A DNA stretch of 64,000 nucleotides from Pseudomonas sp. FeN3W (lineage in GTDB: Bacteria > Pseudomonadota > Gammaproteobacteria > Pseudomonadales > Pseudomonadaceae). The stretch lies in NCBI GenBank assembly GCA_030263805.2, contig CP136010.1, positions 1,379,001 to 1,443,000 of the forward strand, in the 5' to 3' direction. The translations under genes were made by a program, and so were the position numbers. Within the stretch, counting starts at the first letter, position 1. The number at the start of each line of letters is the position of its first letter. Shown in pieces: positions 15,993 through 25,511 of this stretch. The notes under the pieces were generated by a model that made no database searches, was not told the DNA's origin, and saw nothing but the letters and a program-made list of their open reading frames with translations.

Positions 15993-16411
15993 TGGTCCAC
16001 CGTCCCTAGTAGCCGCCCGCTGCACGACGCCAAAAACCTCTCCCGACAGTTTTTGTCTAGACGCCACCTCCGGACTCCGAAGGGCCGGTTGGGAGGCGCT
16101 CATGGCGAGCCAACGCTCTCCAGCCGGTGGTTCACATAGGCGGCGGTAAATATGCCCCCGCAATGGCCACGCCGATCCATCCAAACCATTGCCATACGAT
16201 AACCACCGACATCGGGGGCAAAGGCCATAAGCGTGCGCCGAAACCACAAGCAGCGCACCCGGTAGATCTCTCGGCGTGCATCACAGTGGCAGTGAGTTCA
16301 TACATAGATTGGAGTGAGTTCCGCGAAGCCCAACACGCGAACGCCCAGGCAAACCTCGGCGTTATATTGGTTCGCCGCTACGCGCCCCAGCGGAGCGCCG
16401 CCCGCCCCTGC
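15993..16411. other. intergenic stretch without a supported gene
   Basis: I see no gene with credible codon use here. A single REP-like half element (GCGAAGCCCAACACGCG, around 16324) and a partial inverted match (GGTTCGCCGCTACGCG, around 16369) resemble the REP units around the RAYT gene. The stretch separates the nif locus from the 3' end of the broken ttcA. Confidence 0.6.
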
Positions 16412-17113
16412 CTACAAGCTCATCACATCGACGAAGCGCGGCGTGGCGCTGTCGTCGATACGCAGACTCTTGAAATCGAACAGGTTGCGGTCGGCCAGTT
16501 GCGAAGGCACCACGTTCTGCAGCGCGCGGAACATGATCTCGGTGCGGCCTGGCGACTTGCGCTCCCATTCCTGCAGCATTTCCTTGACCACCTGGCGCTG
16601 CAGATTCTCCTGCGAACCACAGAGGTTGCACGGGATGATCGGAAACTCCTTCATCTGCGAGTACGCCTCGATGTCCGCCTCGTTGCAGTAGGCCAGCGGG
16701 CGAATCACCACGTTGCGGCCATCGTCGGAGAGCAGCTTGGGCGGCATGGCCTTCAGCGTGCCGCCGTAGAACATGTTGAGGAAGAAGGTTTCCAGGATGT
16801 CGTCGCGATGATGCCCGAGCGCCATCTTGGTCGCGCCGATCTCGTCGGCAAAGGTGTACAGCGTGCCGCGGCGCAGGCGTGAGCACAGCGAGCAGGTGGT
16901 CTTGCCTTCCGGAATCTTCTCCTTCACCACCGAGTAGGTGTCCTTCTCGATGATGTGGTACTCGACGCCGATGGACTTAAGGTATTCGGGAAGGACATGC
17001 TCGGGAAAGCCGGGCTGCTTCTGGTCCATGTTCACGGCAACGATCTCGAACTTGATCGGCGCGACCTTCTGCAGATAGAGCAGCACATCGAGCATGGTGT
17101 AGCTGTCCTTGCC
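16412..17113 (-). pseudogene. ttcA: ttcA, 5'-truncated chromosomal copy
   Basis: The C-terminal five-sixths of TtcA, the enzyme that makes 2-thiocytidine at tRNA position 32 from an ATP-activated base with an Fe-S cluster. Coding similarity starts abruptly at the codons for GKDSYTMLDVLLYLQK, inside the ATP-binding PP-loop motif SGGKDS; the codon just before is TAA. The CxxC pair CSLCSRLRRG and the later CNLCGSQ are intact. GC-rich codon use marks it as the resident gene. It has lost its start and N-terminal domain and is not expected to work. Confidence 0.88.
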
Positions 17114-17279
17114 TTATAGGCTAAGAAACAAAATTTTACAGCACCACCATAAACGTAACCTATTGATTTTAAATAAATTAAATAGCATTCAGGCTTTACA
17201 GAAAAAGGCAAAAATGTAAATTTGGCGTCTTCCTGAGCTCTAAAAACCCTCATACCTCCCGAAAAACCACCTTCAACCT

Positions 17280-18179
17280 TTACAAAATCCGAACGACATC
17301 AATCCGGCCTTCAACACTGGATGATGAAACCTCGGCTGCTTCGAATTCGTAGGGCGGCCGGACATCCGATCTATCAATGGATAGATCTATAAAATCGAAG
17401 AGACTGCGATCAGCTAACTGGGAAGGACTTACGTTTTGTAAGCTGTGAAAGATGTTTTCTACGCAGCCAGGATTTACCGAATCCCACTCCGCAATCATCG
17501 ACTTGATTTTTTTCCTCTGCAAATTCTCTTGCGATCCGCAGAGATTACACGGAATGATTGGATATGCGCTATCGGCAGCGACCTTTGCTATATCTTTCTC
17601 GCGACAGTAGGCGAGTGGCCGGATGACTATATTCCTCTTGTCATCGCTAAGAAGCTTAGGAGGCATCCCTTTCAATTGCGCTTGGAAAAACATGTTCAGA
17701 AACAAAGTTTCAACCATGTCATCCATATGATGACCGAGTGCCAATTTAGTAGCCCCAATTTCCTCAGCAAAACTATAAAGCGTGCCCCTTCTGAGTCTAG
17801 AGCAAAGAGAACAAGTAGTCTTACCTTCTGGGATCTTACTCTTGACAACGGAATAAGTATCCTTGTCGATTATATAATAATCAATCCCTTTAGCCTCGAA
17901 AAACTCAGGCAATATATGCTCCGGAAAGCCAGGTTGCTTCTGATCAAGATTAACCGCCACAACACTGAATTTTATTTGCGCAACTCTCTGCAAGTGCAGC
18001 AAAGCGTCAAGCATAACGAATGAATCTTTGCCACCACTTACGCAGGCCATAACTTTGTCGCCATCTTCGATCATTGCATAATCTACAACAGCCTTGCCCA
18101 CATTGCCGCGCAGCTTTTTACGACGAAGTTCCGCAGCTTTATTAATCTGAGATACCTGTTCGCCCATCATCATATACAC
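17280..18179 (-). CDS. ttcA: TtcA, complete divergent copy of foreign composition
   Basis: A full-length TtcA-like protein (up to 299 residues; start among Met 1-5 uncertain). It has the PP-loop CVSGGKDSFVMLD (about 46-58), CSLCSRLRRG and CNLCGSQENL. It is clearly AT-richer than the truncated copy directly beside it and carries an unrelated C-terminal tail (SSSSVEGRIDVVRIL). Its tandem position next to the broken resident gene suggests that it came in with the element that broke ttcA and restores the tRNA modification. That is inference; no integrase is visible next to it. Confidence 0.88.
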   Translation of the reverse strand: MYMMMGEQVSQINKAAELRRKKLRGNVGKAVVDYAMIEDGDKVMACVSGGKDSFVMLDALLHLQRVAQIKFSVVAVNLDQKQPGFPEHILPEFFEAKGIDYYIIDKDTYSVVKSKIPEGKTTCSLCSRLRRGTLYSFAEEIGATKLALGHHMDDMVETLFLNMFFQAQLKGMPPKLLSDDKRNIVIRPLAYCREKDIAKVAADSAYPIIPCNLCGSQENLQRKKIKSMIAEWDSVNPGCVENIFHSLQNVSPSQLADRSLFDFIDLSIDRSDVRPPYEFEAAEVSSSSVEGRIDVVRIL

Positions 18180-19471
18180 TAGCTTCCAATTAAATATTTA
18201 CAAGCCCAGTTTACTATAAAAACCTCGCCCACCTTGCAACATCCCGCACCACTTGCGAAGAATTGAGATAGTTAGACACTACCAAAATCGGACGCATAAA
18301 CAATTCGAAGCAAAGCACAACATTGAGGCCACGTATTTAATATACGACATACACTCTTAAGTAAATCTATAAGTCAGTATCATCTGCCGAGTTTGAAGCC
18401 AGCTATATCATAACAAGATTATGCCTGCGTTTTATAGAAGCTCCTGACCAACGATTGCATTTAGCTTGACCGAGTCGCAACAGAGGAGGATCACAGCACG
18501 GAACTCTGCGAGTCACGCGGAGAGGCCGCAGCAGCCTCAGAATCACATGTGGTGTGAGGCAGGCTCAGTCATTGGGGCTGGATTCAGACGCTGGAGATTA
18601 AGCCTTCAGCGCAGCCTCGATCGCGGCAAAGTCGATCTTCGTCCTGCCATCAATGGCCTCGAACGAACGCGTTGCTGCCGCTCGATCAGGGCTGGGTATT
18701 GCAGCCGTCAGGATATGTAGGGAGATCTACCACGAAACACCCACTCGTCCCTGTGCCAGCCATACGCGCTCACCTGGCCACATTGTTAATGATCGCGCTC
18801 ACAAGTGGTCCGTCTCAGCCTGATCATCGGTCGCGACCTGGAACGAAAGAGGCTCTTTGTACTGGAACACCGGGTCGTCGTTCAGGCCAAGGCAGGACAT
18901 GCGCTACCCTGATCTCGACCGCGAACACATCGCCCTGCTTGCCGGCTGGATGGTCGCCGGGAGCGTGGTGGACGGCCACCACCACGCAGTCCGAAAAGTC
19001 TCTGCATAGAAAGAAGAAGTCTCCCCTTTGATTACAACAAAACGGCAGTAGCTGATTGGCGGTGACGATTCGAAGCTTCCACTCATCTAGCTCTCAGTGG
19101 TCCACGATGGTTCGGCTGTTGCCAGTCACGACTGGCCGGATTCAATCCATAGCTGCCGGTGGCCACGGGCCGAAACCGGCCAAAAGCGGCCTGTAGCAGG
19201 CAGCGTAAAAGGTCAGGAGCTGACGGCCACCGAACAATGTCTCCGTCCATGGCAGTTGGTTGCAATAGGTCTGAAGCGACCCTTGGCTCAGGATTGAATC
19301 GGTTAGCCTGCAGCTGCGCGAACCTCACCAATGCAGCTGCCTTGATGAGAGACTTGGGCGCTGTGGCTTGCTTAGGCTTGTCTGCGCAGGTCAAAAAACT
19401 GGCAACCAGAGTTGAGACCCACCAGCCAACCAACCCTAGAGTGGTATTCCCGATACTTTCAATAACAGGGA
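18180..19471. other. 1.3 kb without an intact gene; debris
   Basis: The first 250 bases are AT-rich like the foreign ttcA; the composition then returns to GC-rich near 18470. Short open frames here lack ribosome sites and family resemblance. One minus-strand fragment ending in a stop at about 18602 (SFEAIDGRTKIDFAAIEAAL) and one plus-strand fragment (RYPDLDREHIALLAGWMVAG, from about 18900) look like ends of lost genes, but I cannot name them. Around 19130-19210 a pseudomonad-type GGCCGGTTTCGGCC palindromic stretch occurs. Confidence 0.5.
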
Positions 19472-19477
19472 ATGCGT

Positions 19478-20962
19478 ATGAAACTCAAACTCTTGGCGAC
19501 GGTTCTAGTGGGCGCCGCTCTGACCGCCGGGTATCAGTACCTTGCCGTCCCCGACCTGCAGAAGAAAGACCCCGACGCCGGCCTCAGCCGTGATGAAATC
19601 CGGCAGCGCGATGAACGTGCGCAGGAGAACTGGGCCTACTCACTGGGGCTGCAGGCCTATGTCTGGGGCCTGCCGCTGACCATCACCGACCGTGAACGCC
19701 TGCTGCGACTGAATGAGCGCAAGCTGAAATTCGTCACCGAGCGCCAGATCTGCCCCTGCGCCCCCATCAACCAGATTGGCCACATGACCAAGCTGGCTAC
19801 CTCGCAGGATGAGCTGCCTTATACACCCAACAACGACACGATCTACAGCGGCGTCATGCTGGAGCTCAAGGATGATCCGGTGATCCTCAGCCTGCCGGAT
19901 GTCCAGGACCGCTACTGGAGCGTGCAGGTCGCCGATGCCTATCTGGAGAACCTGCCCTATATCGGCACCCGGGCGACCCAGGGCAAGGGCGGTCACTATC
20001 TGTTCGCCGGCCCTGACTGGCAGGGCGAAGTACCCACAGGCGTCGAACTGCGGCGCCTGTCGACCAACTCCGGCGCCCTCGCCCTGCGCTACGGGGTGAG
20101 CAAGGAAGATCCTCAGGACCTGCCCCGCGTGCTGGAACTGCAGAAACAGGTGCACACCACCTCGCTCAGCAATTGGGGCAAGCCCGATGGCTTTGGCAAG
20201 GTGACCACCGTGAAGATGTCCCGCAAGGAATACAGCGGCGACCTGGCCCTCTTCGAGCGCATGGTCGATCTGCTGAATGAGAACCCACCGCGTTCGGAGC
20301 AGCGCGCTGCCGTGTCCATGTTCCAGAGCATCGGCATCGAGCTTGGCAAGCCCTTCGATGCCAGCCGGCTGCACCCGGCCACGGTGGCTGGCCTTAAGCG
20401 TGCACTGGCCGACAGCCAGGACCTGATGACTTGGAAGGTGAAGTACCGCGGCACGCCCTACCCGACCCGCTGGAACAACCTGCACGAGGGCAGCTACGGC
20501 TTCCACTTCATCAACCGCGCAGAGGGTGCGCTCGAAGGTCTGATGGTGCATGACCGCGAAGAAGGGGTGTACTTCAGCACCTATGAAGATGGCACCGGCC
20601 AGTTGCTTGATGGCCAGCAGCGCTACATCTTGCACTTCGAGCGTGATGCACTGCCCCAGCTTCAGGACAAGGGTTTCTGGTCCATCACCCTGTACGGCAC
20701 CAACTTCCAGCTGGTGGACAATGCCATCGACCGCTACTCCATCGGTGACCGGACCCCGGGACTGACCTACAACCCGGACGGTTCACTGACGCTATATATC
20801 CAGCACCAGCCCCCCACCGGGCTCGAAAGCAACTGGCTGCCTTCACCTGATAAAGGGTTGTTCCGTTTGAACTACCGCATCTATCTGCCCGATGAGAAGA
20901 CGCGCAATCCAAAGACGCTGCAGCAGTTCATTCCGCCCATCCAACCCCAGGCGCGCAGCTGA
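19478..20962 (+). CDS. DUF1254 / DUF1214 domain protein, exported
   Basis: A protein of about 494 residues with an N-terminal hydrophobic stretch (KLLATVLVGAALTAGYQYLA) that fits a signal peptide or anchor. The DUF1254 part (about residues 50-170) contains YTPNNDTIYSGVMLELKDDP, and the DUF1214 part (about 330-470) contains FWSITLYGTNFQLVDN. I prefer ATG 19478 to the one at 19472 because AGGG then lies seven bases away. DUF1254 proteins are periplasmic or secreted with no settled reaction. It stands convergent to the AraC-family gene next to the DUF1302/DUF1329 pair. Confidence 0.82.
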   Translation: MKLKLLATVLVGAALTAGYQYLAVPDLQKKDPDAGLSRDEIRQRDERAQENWAYSLGLQAYVWGLPLTITDRERLLRLNERKLKFVTERQICPCAPINQIGHMTKLATSQDELPYTPNNDTIYSGVMLELKDDPVILSLPDVQDRYWSVQVADAYLENLPYIGTRATQGKGGHYLFAGPDWQGEVPTGVELRRLSTNSGALALRYGVSKEDPQDLPRVLELQKQVHTTSLSNWGKPDGFGKVTTVKMSRKEYSGDLALFERMVDLLNENPPRSEQRAAVSMFQSIGIELGKPFDASRLHPATVAGLKRALADSQDLMTWKVKYRGTPYPTRWNNLHEGSYGFHFINRAEGALEGLMVHDREEGVYFSTYEDGTGQLLDGQQRYILHFERDALPQLQDKGFWSITLYGTNFQLVDNAIDRYSIGDRTPGLTYNPDGSLTLYIQHQPPTGLESNWLPSPDKGLFRLNYRIYLPDEKTRNPKTLQQFIPPIQPQARS

Positions 20963-20999
20963 GCCCAACATGCCGGGGCGCCCTCTCGCCCCGGCTGAC

Positions 21000-22040
21000 T
21001 CAGTGGCGCTCCCTGAGCGCGCGCCGGTACTGTCCGGGACTGCCACCGGTCCAGCGCTTGAAGGCACGGTTGAAGCTGCTCTGGTCGATAAAACCCAGAT
21101 TGAATGCAATCTCGTTCAGGCTCATCCCCGACATGCCCAGATAGCGCAGCGCCAGGTCCTGTCGAATCTCATCCTGCAGTTCTTTGAATGATGTGCCCTC
21201 CTCGGCCAACTTGCGATGCAGGTTGCGGCCACTCATGTTCAGGCGCTCGGCAATGTGCTCTAGCCCAAGCTTGTCGCTACTGAGCAAGGCGATGATCTCC
21301 TTGCGCACTTGCAGGCTGACCTGCTCGTGGCGCATTCGCCCCAGATAATCGCGCAACAACTGCTCGTTCATTCCAGCAATCATGGCGTTGGCCGCCGGCA
21401 GCTCCCGATCCAGCACGCCGGAAGCCATCAGCATGACATTCGCCTCGGCGCCAAAGTACACGGGCACGCCGAAAAACTGTTCAAAAGCCTCTAAGCGGTG
21501 AGGTACCGGACGGCACAAACGAACCTCGAGCAGCCCTTCGGCAGCACTGGCTCCAAGTAACTCGCGAAAGGTTCTGAACAACACCCCCATGAAGGCATCA
21601 ACAGGGAAAAATGGCCGCTGTGCCGAACCGGAGCTATCAGAGCCCAGTATCAATGCCACCCCCACAGGGCTCTCGACCACCTCGATTGCCGCGATGGTAG
21701 TGACCACCCGCACATAGCGCTGCAGCCGATCGAGCGCCTCTCGCAGGGTGGAGCTGGCCTGCAGCGCAAAGATCAGGGCATTGAGGTGAGTCGGATAGAG
21801 ATTGGCAGCGACCTGAAGACCAAAAGAGTCATCGCCGGTCCGTTCGACACAAAGCCGCCAGAGCTTCCACATGTTGACCACGGCAACTCGCAGCTCTGGA
21901 TCACGAATCACCCTGGGATCGATACCGGCCTCCAGCATCAGCGGCACCGCCTCGATGCCATACCCCTGCAGCGCTCGCTGAATAGCCAGCGCCCAGGTGG
22001 CAATGGTCGTATGGGCTAGTTCGTGGGGCGGACTGCTCAT
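21000..22040 (-). CDS. AraC-family transcriptional regulator
   Basis: A 346-residue AraC-family regulator with an N-terminal arabinose-binding-type effector domain of the OruR/ArgR-like kind and a C-terminal double helix-turn-helix. The HTH signature spans KLGLEHIAERLNMSGRNLHR (about 255-274) and MSLNEIAFNLGFIDQSSFNR (about 303-322). It is divergent from the DUF1302-DUF1329 genes with an interval of about 140 bases, so it probably controls them and perhaps the DUF1254 gene. Inducer unknown. Confidence 0.88.
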   Translation of the reverse strand: MSSPPHELAHTTIATWALAIQRALQGYGIEAVPLMLEAGIDPRVIRDPELRVAVVNMWKLWRLCVERTGDDSFGLQVAANLYPTHLNALIFALQASSTLREALDRLQRYVRVVTTIAAIEVVESPVGVALILGSDSSGSAQRPFFPVDAFMGVLFRTFRELLGASAAEGLLEVRLCRPVPHRLEAFEQFFGVPVYFGAEANVMLMASGVLDRELPAANAMIAGMNEQLLRDYLGRMRHEQVSLQVRKEIIALLSSDKLGLEHIAERLNMSGRNLHRKLAEEGTSFKELQDEIRQDLALRYLGMSGMSLNEIAFNLGFIDQSSFNRAFKRWTGGSPGQYRRALRERH

Positions 22041-22180
22041 CCGAATTCCTGTCTGAAATTGTCAAAAACGCGGCTGTGCGCGCCAAGAAACAAGGGACTT
22101 ACGCGGCCTATCTTAAGCCCCCCGGCAAGCGGGGCAACCGTTTGCACTCACAACAACAAAAACAGTTTCCGAGGCATACC

Positions 22181-24067
22181 ATGCACCAATTACGCAGAGG
22201 CCATGGCGCCCTTGTGTTTACACTGCTGGCCGTCAACAGCACGCTCTGCCACGCCGCTACCTTCGAACTCGACAACGGCATCAGCGGCCGCTGGGACACC
22301 AGCCTGTCAACTGGCATGAGCATCAGCACCAGCGATCCAGACAGGAATCTCCTGCCCACTGTCTATGACGGACGCGCCGCCGGCATCAACGGTAACGACG
22401 GGCGCATGAACTTCAAAGCCGGAGACACCATATCAAGGGTGGTCAAAGGTACCACCGAACTGGCGCTTAGCCGGGACAACCTCGGGCTGCAGATCAGCGG
22501 CAAATTCTGGCACGACGACCTGCTGGAAAACGGCGACGCCCGCTTCAAGGACTTCGACGACTCGGGCTTCGATTCGCTGGCCAAGTTTTCCGGCGCCGAA
22601 CTGATGGATGCCTACGTCTGGGGCGAATTCCAGCTCAATGACCGGCCGCTGGATCTCCGTCTCGGTCAGCAGGTCCTGAGCTGGGGGGAAAGCACCTTCA
22701 TCCAGGGCGGCCTCAATGTGATCAACCCGATCGACGCCAACGCCCTAACCACGCCCGGGGTCGAGATCAAGGAAGCGCTGATTCCGGTCAACCTGTTCAA
22801 TCTGTCGCTTGGCATCAGCGAGAATCTCTCGACCAGCGCCTTTTACCAACTGGAATGGCGCGCCACGGTACAGCCAGGTTGCGGCACCTTCTTCGCCCAG
22901 TCGGATGCCAGTCAGCCAGGCTGCGGCCCACTGTATGCCGTTTCAGGTCGAACGGAAGCGCAACAGGAGAACATGCAGCTGGTCAATCCGCTGCTGCCGG
23001 CCGGGGCCAACATGGTTATTCCGCGAATCAGCGACGATACCCCCGCAGATGCCGGGCAGTGGGGGGTGCGCCTGGACTACTTCGCCGAAGAGCTGAACAG
23101 CACCGAGCTTGCCTTCTACGTGATGAACTATCACAGCCGGCTGCCCTATACCAATGCGATCACCGCCGACTATTCCAAGCGTCCGGGCAGCGGCTTCTTC
23201 CTACCCGGAGTTACCAACAACCCGCTCTATGGTGGCAGCAACGCCAAGCCGCTGGCCCAGGCGCCGCTCTACCAGATGGCCTTCCCCGAAGACATCCGGC
23301 TGTACGGCATCAGTTTCAACACCTCAGGACCCTGGGGTATCTCTATGTCCGGCGAGCTGAGCCACAGGCCCAACCAGCCGATCGCCATCAACGGTCAGGA
23401 CTTTCTCTACGCCAGCGGCTTTCTCGACACCGAGTCACCCATCGTCGACGAACTGTTTGGCCTGGACATTCAAGCCCCGGGAAGCGGCCCTATTCTGGCC
23501 AAAGCCGCCGGCCTCTATGGGACACAGGTGCAGGGCTATCGGCGCAAACCGGTTAGCCAGCTGCAACTGACGGCCATGCAAACTTTCAGCGACATCTGGG
23601 GCGCAGATAACCTGCTGTTGATTGCCGAAGTCGGCACCGTGCACGTGGCGGATCTGGAGCCGGTCGAGACCCTGGCCTATGGCCGCGACGCCGTCTACGG
23701 TTCCGGCGTAGAAGGTGCCGCCATTGCCTGCAAGAACCCGGCGTTGAAGCAGGACTACTGCCAACGGGAGGGATATACCACGCCCTGGTCCTGGGGCTAT
23801 GCAGCCCGAGCCAACCTGACCTACAACGACCTGCTGCCGGGCACCGTGGTCACCCCATCGTTGGCCTGGCGTTATGACGTCGAAGGTTATGCCCCCTCTC
23901 CGGCTCCGCAATTCGTCGAAGGCCGCCAGGCCGTCACACTGGCCGTGAACTTCGACTATCTGGAGCGCTACAACGCCGCCGTCAGTTACACCGACTTCTT
24001 CGGTGGCGACTTCAATCCGCAGACCGACCGCGACTTCATCTCATTCACCCTTGGCGCCAAGTTCTGA
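22181..24067 (+). CDS. DUF1302 outer-membrane protein
   Basis: A protein of 628 residues of the DUF1302 family, beta-rich and probably an outer-membrane channel. The signal peptide is GALVFTLLAVNSTLCHA, with cleavage before ATFELDNGISGRWD. I choose ATG 22181, which has GAGG upstream; the frame extends 35 codons further up with unlikely sequence. The C-terminus ends in Phe after an alternating strand (DFISFTLGAKF), as expected for outer-membrane barrel insertion. It is co-transcribed with the DUF1329 gene ten bases downstream; these pairs occur in loci for uptake or breakdown of hydrophobic compounds. Confidence 0.85.
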   Translation: MHQLRRGHGALVFTLLAVNSTLCHAATFELDNGISGRWDTSLSTGMSISTSDPDRNLLPTVYDGRAAGINGNDGRMNFKAGDTISRVVKGTTELALSRDNLGLQISGKFWHDDLLENGDARFKDFDDSGFDSLAKFSGAELMDAYVWGEFQLNDRPLDLRLGQQVLSWGESTFIQGGLNVINPIDANALTTPGVEIKEALIPVNLFNLSLGISENLSTSAFYQLEWRATVQPGCGTFFAQSDASQPGCGPLYAVSGRTEAQQENMQLVNPLLPAGANMVIPRISDDTPADAGQWGVRLDYFAEELNSTELAFYVMNYHSRLPYTNAITADYSKRPGSGFFLPGVTNNPLYGGSNAKPLAQAPLYQMAFPEDIRLYGISFNTSGPWGISMSGELSHRPNQPIAINGQDFLYASGFLDTESPIVDELFGLDIQAPGSGPILAKAAGLYGTQVQGYRRKPVSQLQLTAMQTFSDIWGADNLLLIAEVGTVHVADLEPVETLAYGRDAVYGSGVEGAAIACKNPALKQDYCQREGYTTPWSWGYAARANLTYNDLLPGTVVTPSLAWRYDVEGYAPSPAPQFVEGRQAVTLAVNFDYLERYNAAVSYTDFFGGDFNPQTDRDFISFTLGAKF

Positions 24068-24077
24068 GGACTTATCC

Positions 24078-25433
24078 ATGCTTAATAGCCCAATCTCCCG
24101 CCACACACTCCTGGCACTAAGCCTGATGATCAGCATGCCCGCTTTCTGTGCCGTCTCGGCCGAACAGGCGGCACAGCTAGACCAGCAACTAACGCCCATG
24201 GGCGCCGAACGTGCTGGCAATACCGACGGCAGCATCCCCGCCTGGGACGGCGGATACAAGCCATCGACCTCAGGCGGAGCGCTGGTCGATCCCTATGCCG
24301 CCGAGCAACCGCTACAGCGCATCGACTCCGGCAACATGGCGCAATTCGCCCAGTGGCTGAGCCCAGGCACGCAAGCCATGCTCCGTCAGTACCCGCAGAG
24401 CTTCCATCTGCAACTGTATCCCTCGCACCGCAGCGCGGCCTATCCCGAGTCCATCCTGAAACAGAGCCGGCAAAACGCCACCCGGATCAGACTGAACGCC
24501 AGTGGTAGTGGCCTGGAGGGTGGCTACACCAGCGGCGTGCCGTTCCCCGTCCCCCTGCGTGCCGAAGAGGTTATCTGGAACCATGTCACCCGCTACCGTG
24601 GCGGGGCGGTCAAGCGCGAGGTTCACCGCATGCCGGTGCAAACCAGCGGTGCCTATCAGGCCAGCCTCATCCGCCAGACACAGGTCTTTGCCAGCAATGT
24701 CCGGGACAACACGCCAGACAGCAATCTGCTCTTCTATTTCATCGGCCAGACCCTGGCTCCGGCGCGCCAGGCCGGCAACATCGCCCTGATTCACGAGCCC
24801 CTGGATCAGGTACAAACCCCACGCCAGGCCTGGGCTTACAACGCCGGACAGCGGCGTGTCCGGCGAGCCCCTACACTGGCCTACGACTCACCACAGAACA
24901 GCTCGGATGGCCTGGCCACATCGGACAACATGGATATGTACAACGGTGCGTTCGATCGCTACGACTGGACCCTCAAAGGCAAGCGCGAACTGTTGATTCC
25001 TTACAACAACTACCGACTGCACGACAAAGGGCTGAAGTACGCACAAATCATCCAGCCTGCGCATTTGAATAGCGACTACGTGCGCTATGAGCGGCATCGG
25101 GTCTGGGAGGTAGAGGGAAAGCTCAAAGCAGGCCAGCGCCACATTTACGACAAGCGCACGTTTTTCATTGATGAGGACACCTGGCAGATTGCCCTAGCGG
25201 ACCATTACGACGCCCGTGGTGAGCTATGGCGAGTATCGGCAGCCTACCAGTTGAACTTCTACAACGACCTGGTGCCCTGGATGACCGCCGAGGCTATTCA
25301 TGATCTGCAGTCTCGCCGTTATCTGGTCAGCGGCCTGAGTAATGAGACCCCGAGCGAGGCCAGCTTCGGCCATGAGGCTCTGCGCCAAGACTTCAAGCCA
25401 GATGCCTTGCGCCGCTTGGGCGGGAAGAACTGA
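24078..25433 (+). CDS. DUF1329 periplasmic protein (LolA-like fold)
   Basis: A 451-residue DUF1329 protein with signal peptide (LLALSLMISMPAFCAVSA). ATG 24078 is preceded by TGAGGA eight bases away, overlapping the stop region of the DUF1302 gene. Conserved parts include PAWDGGYKPS (about residues 56-65), NNYRLHDKGLKYAQIIQPAH and the YERHRVWEVEGKLKAGQRH segment. The family is regularly partnered with DUF1302 and is thought to bind lipophilic molecules in the periplasm; the actual ligand is not known. Confidence 0.85.
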   Translation: MLNSPISRHTLLALSLMISMPAFCAVSAEQAAQLDQQLTPMGAERAGNTDGSIPAWDGGYKPSTSGGALVDPYAAEQPLQRIDSGNMAQFAQWLSPGTQAMLRQYPQSFHLQLYPSHRSAAYPESILKQSRQNATRIRLNASGSGLEGGYTSGVPFPVPLRAEEVIWNHVTRYRGGAVKREVHRMPVQTSGAYQASLIRQTQVFASNVRDNTPDSNLLFYFIGQTLAPARQAGNIALIHEPLDQVQTPRQAWAYNAGQRRVRRAPTLAYDSPQNSSDGLATSDNMDMYNGAFDRYDWTLKGKRELLIPYNNYRLHDKGLKYAQIIQPAHLNSDYVRYERHRVWEVEGKLKAGQRHIYDKRTFFIDEDTWQIALADHYDARGELWRVSAAYQLNFYNDLVPWMTAEAIHDLQSRRYLVSGLSNETPSEASFGHEALRQDFKPDALRRLGGKN

Positions 25434-25511
25434 AGGATCGGTCTTCGGCGAGTCAGCCACCGGCGTCGGACGACGATCTGCTGCAGGTTGACCGCCTTGC
25501 CATGCCCTTCC

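Noticed and set aside
16127..16882. A 251-codon plus-strand frame overlapping ttcA
   Set aside because: It is the antisense of the truncated ttcA, which has clear protein-level identity on the minus strand.
17114..17279. An integrase or att site in the gap between the two ttcA copies
   Set aside because: The 166 AT-rich bases contain no open frame of note, and I could not find a direct repeat with the PP-loop codons beyond chance.
18466..19086. Short open frames between the foreign ttcA and the DUF1254 gene
   Set aside because: No ribosome site, signal or recognisable domain; composition suggests remnants only.
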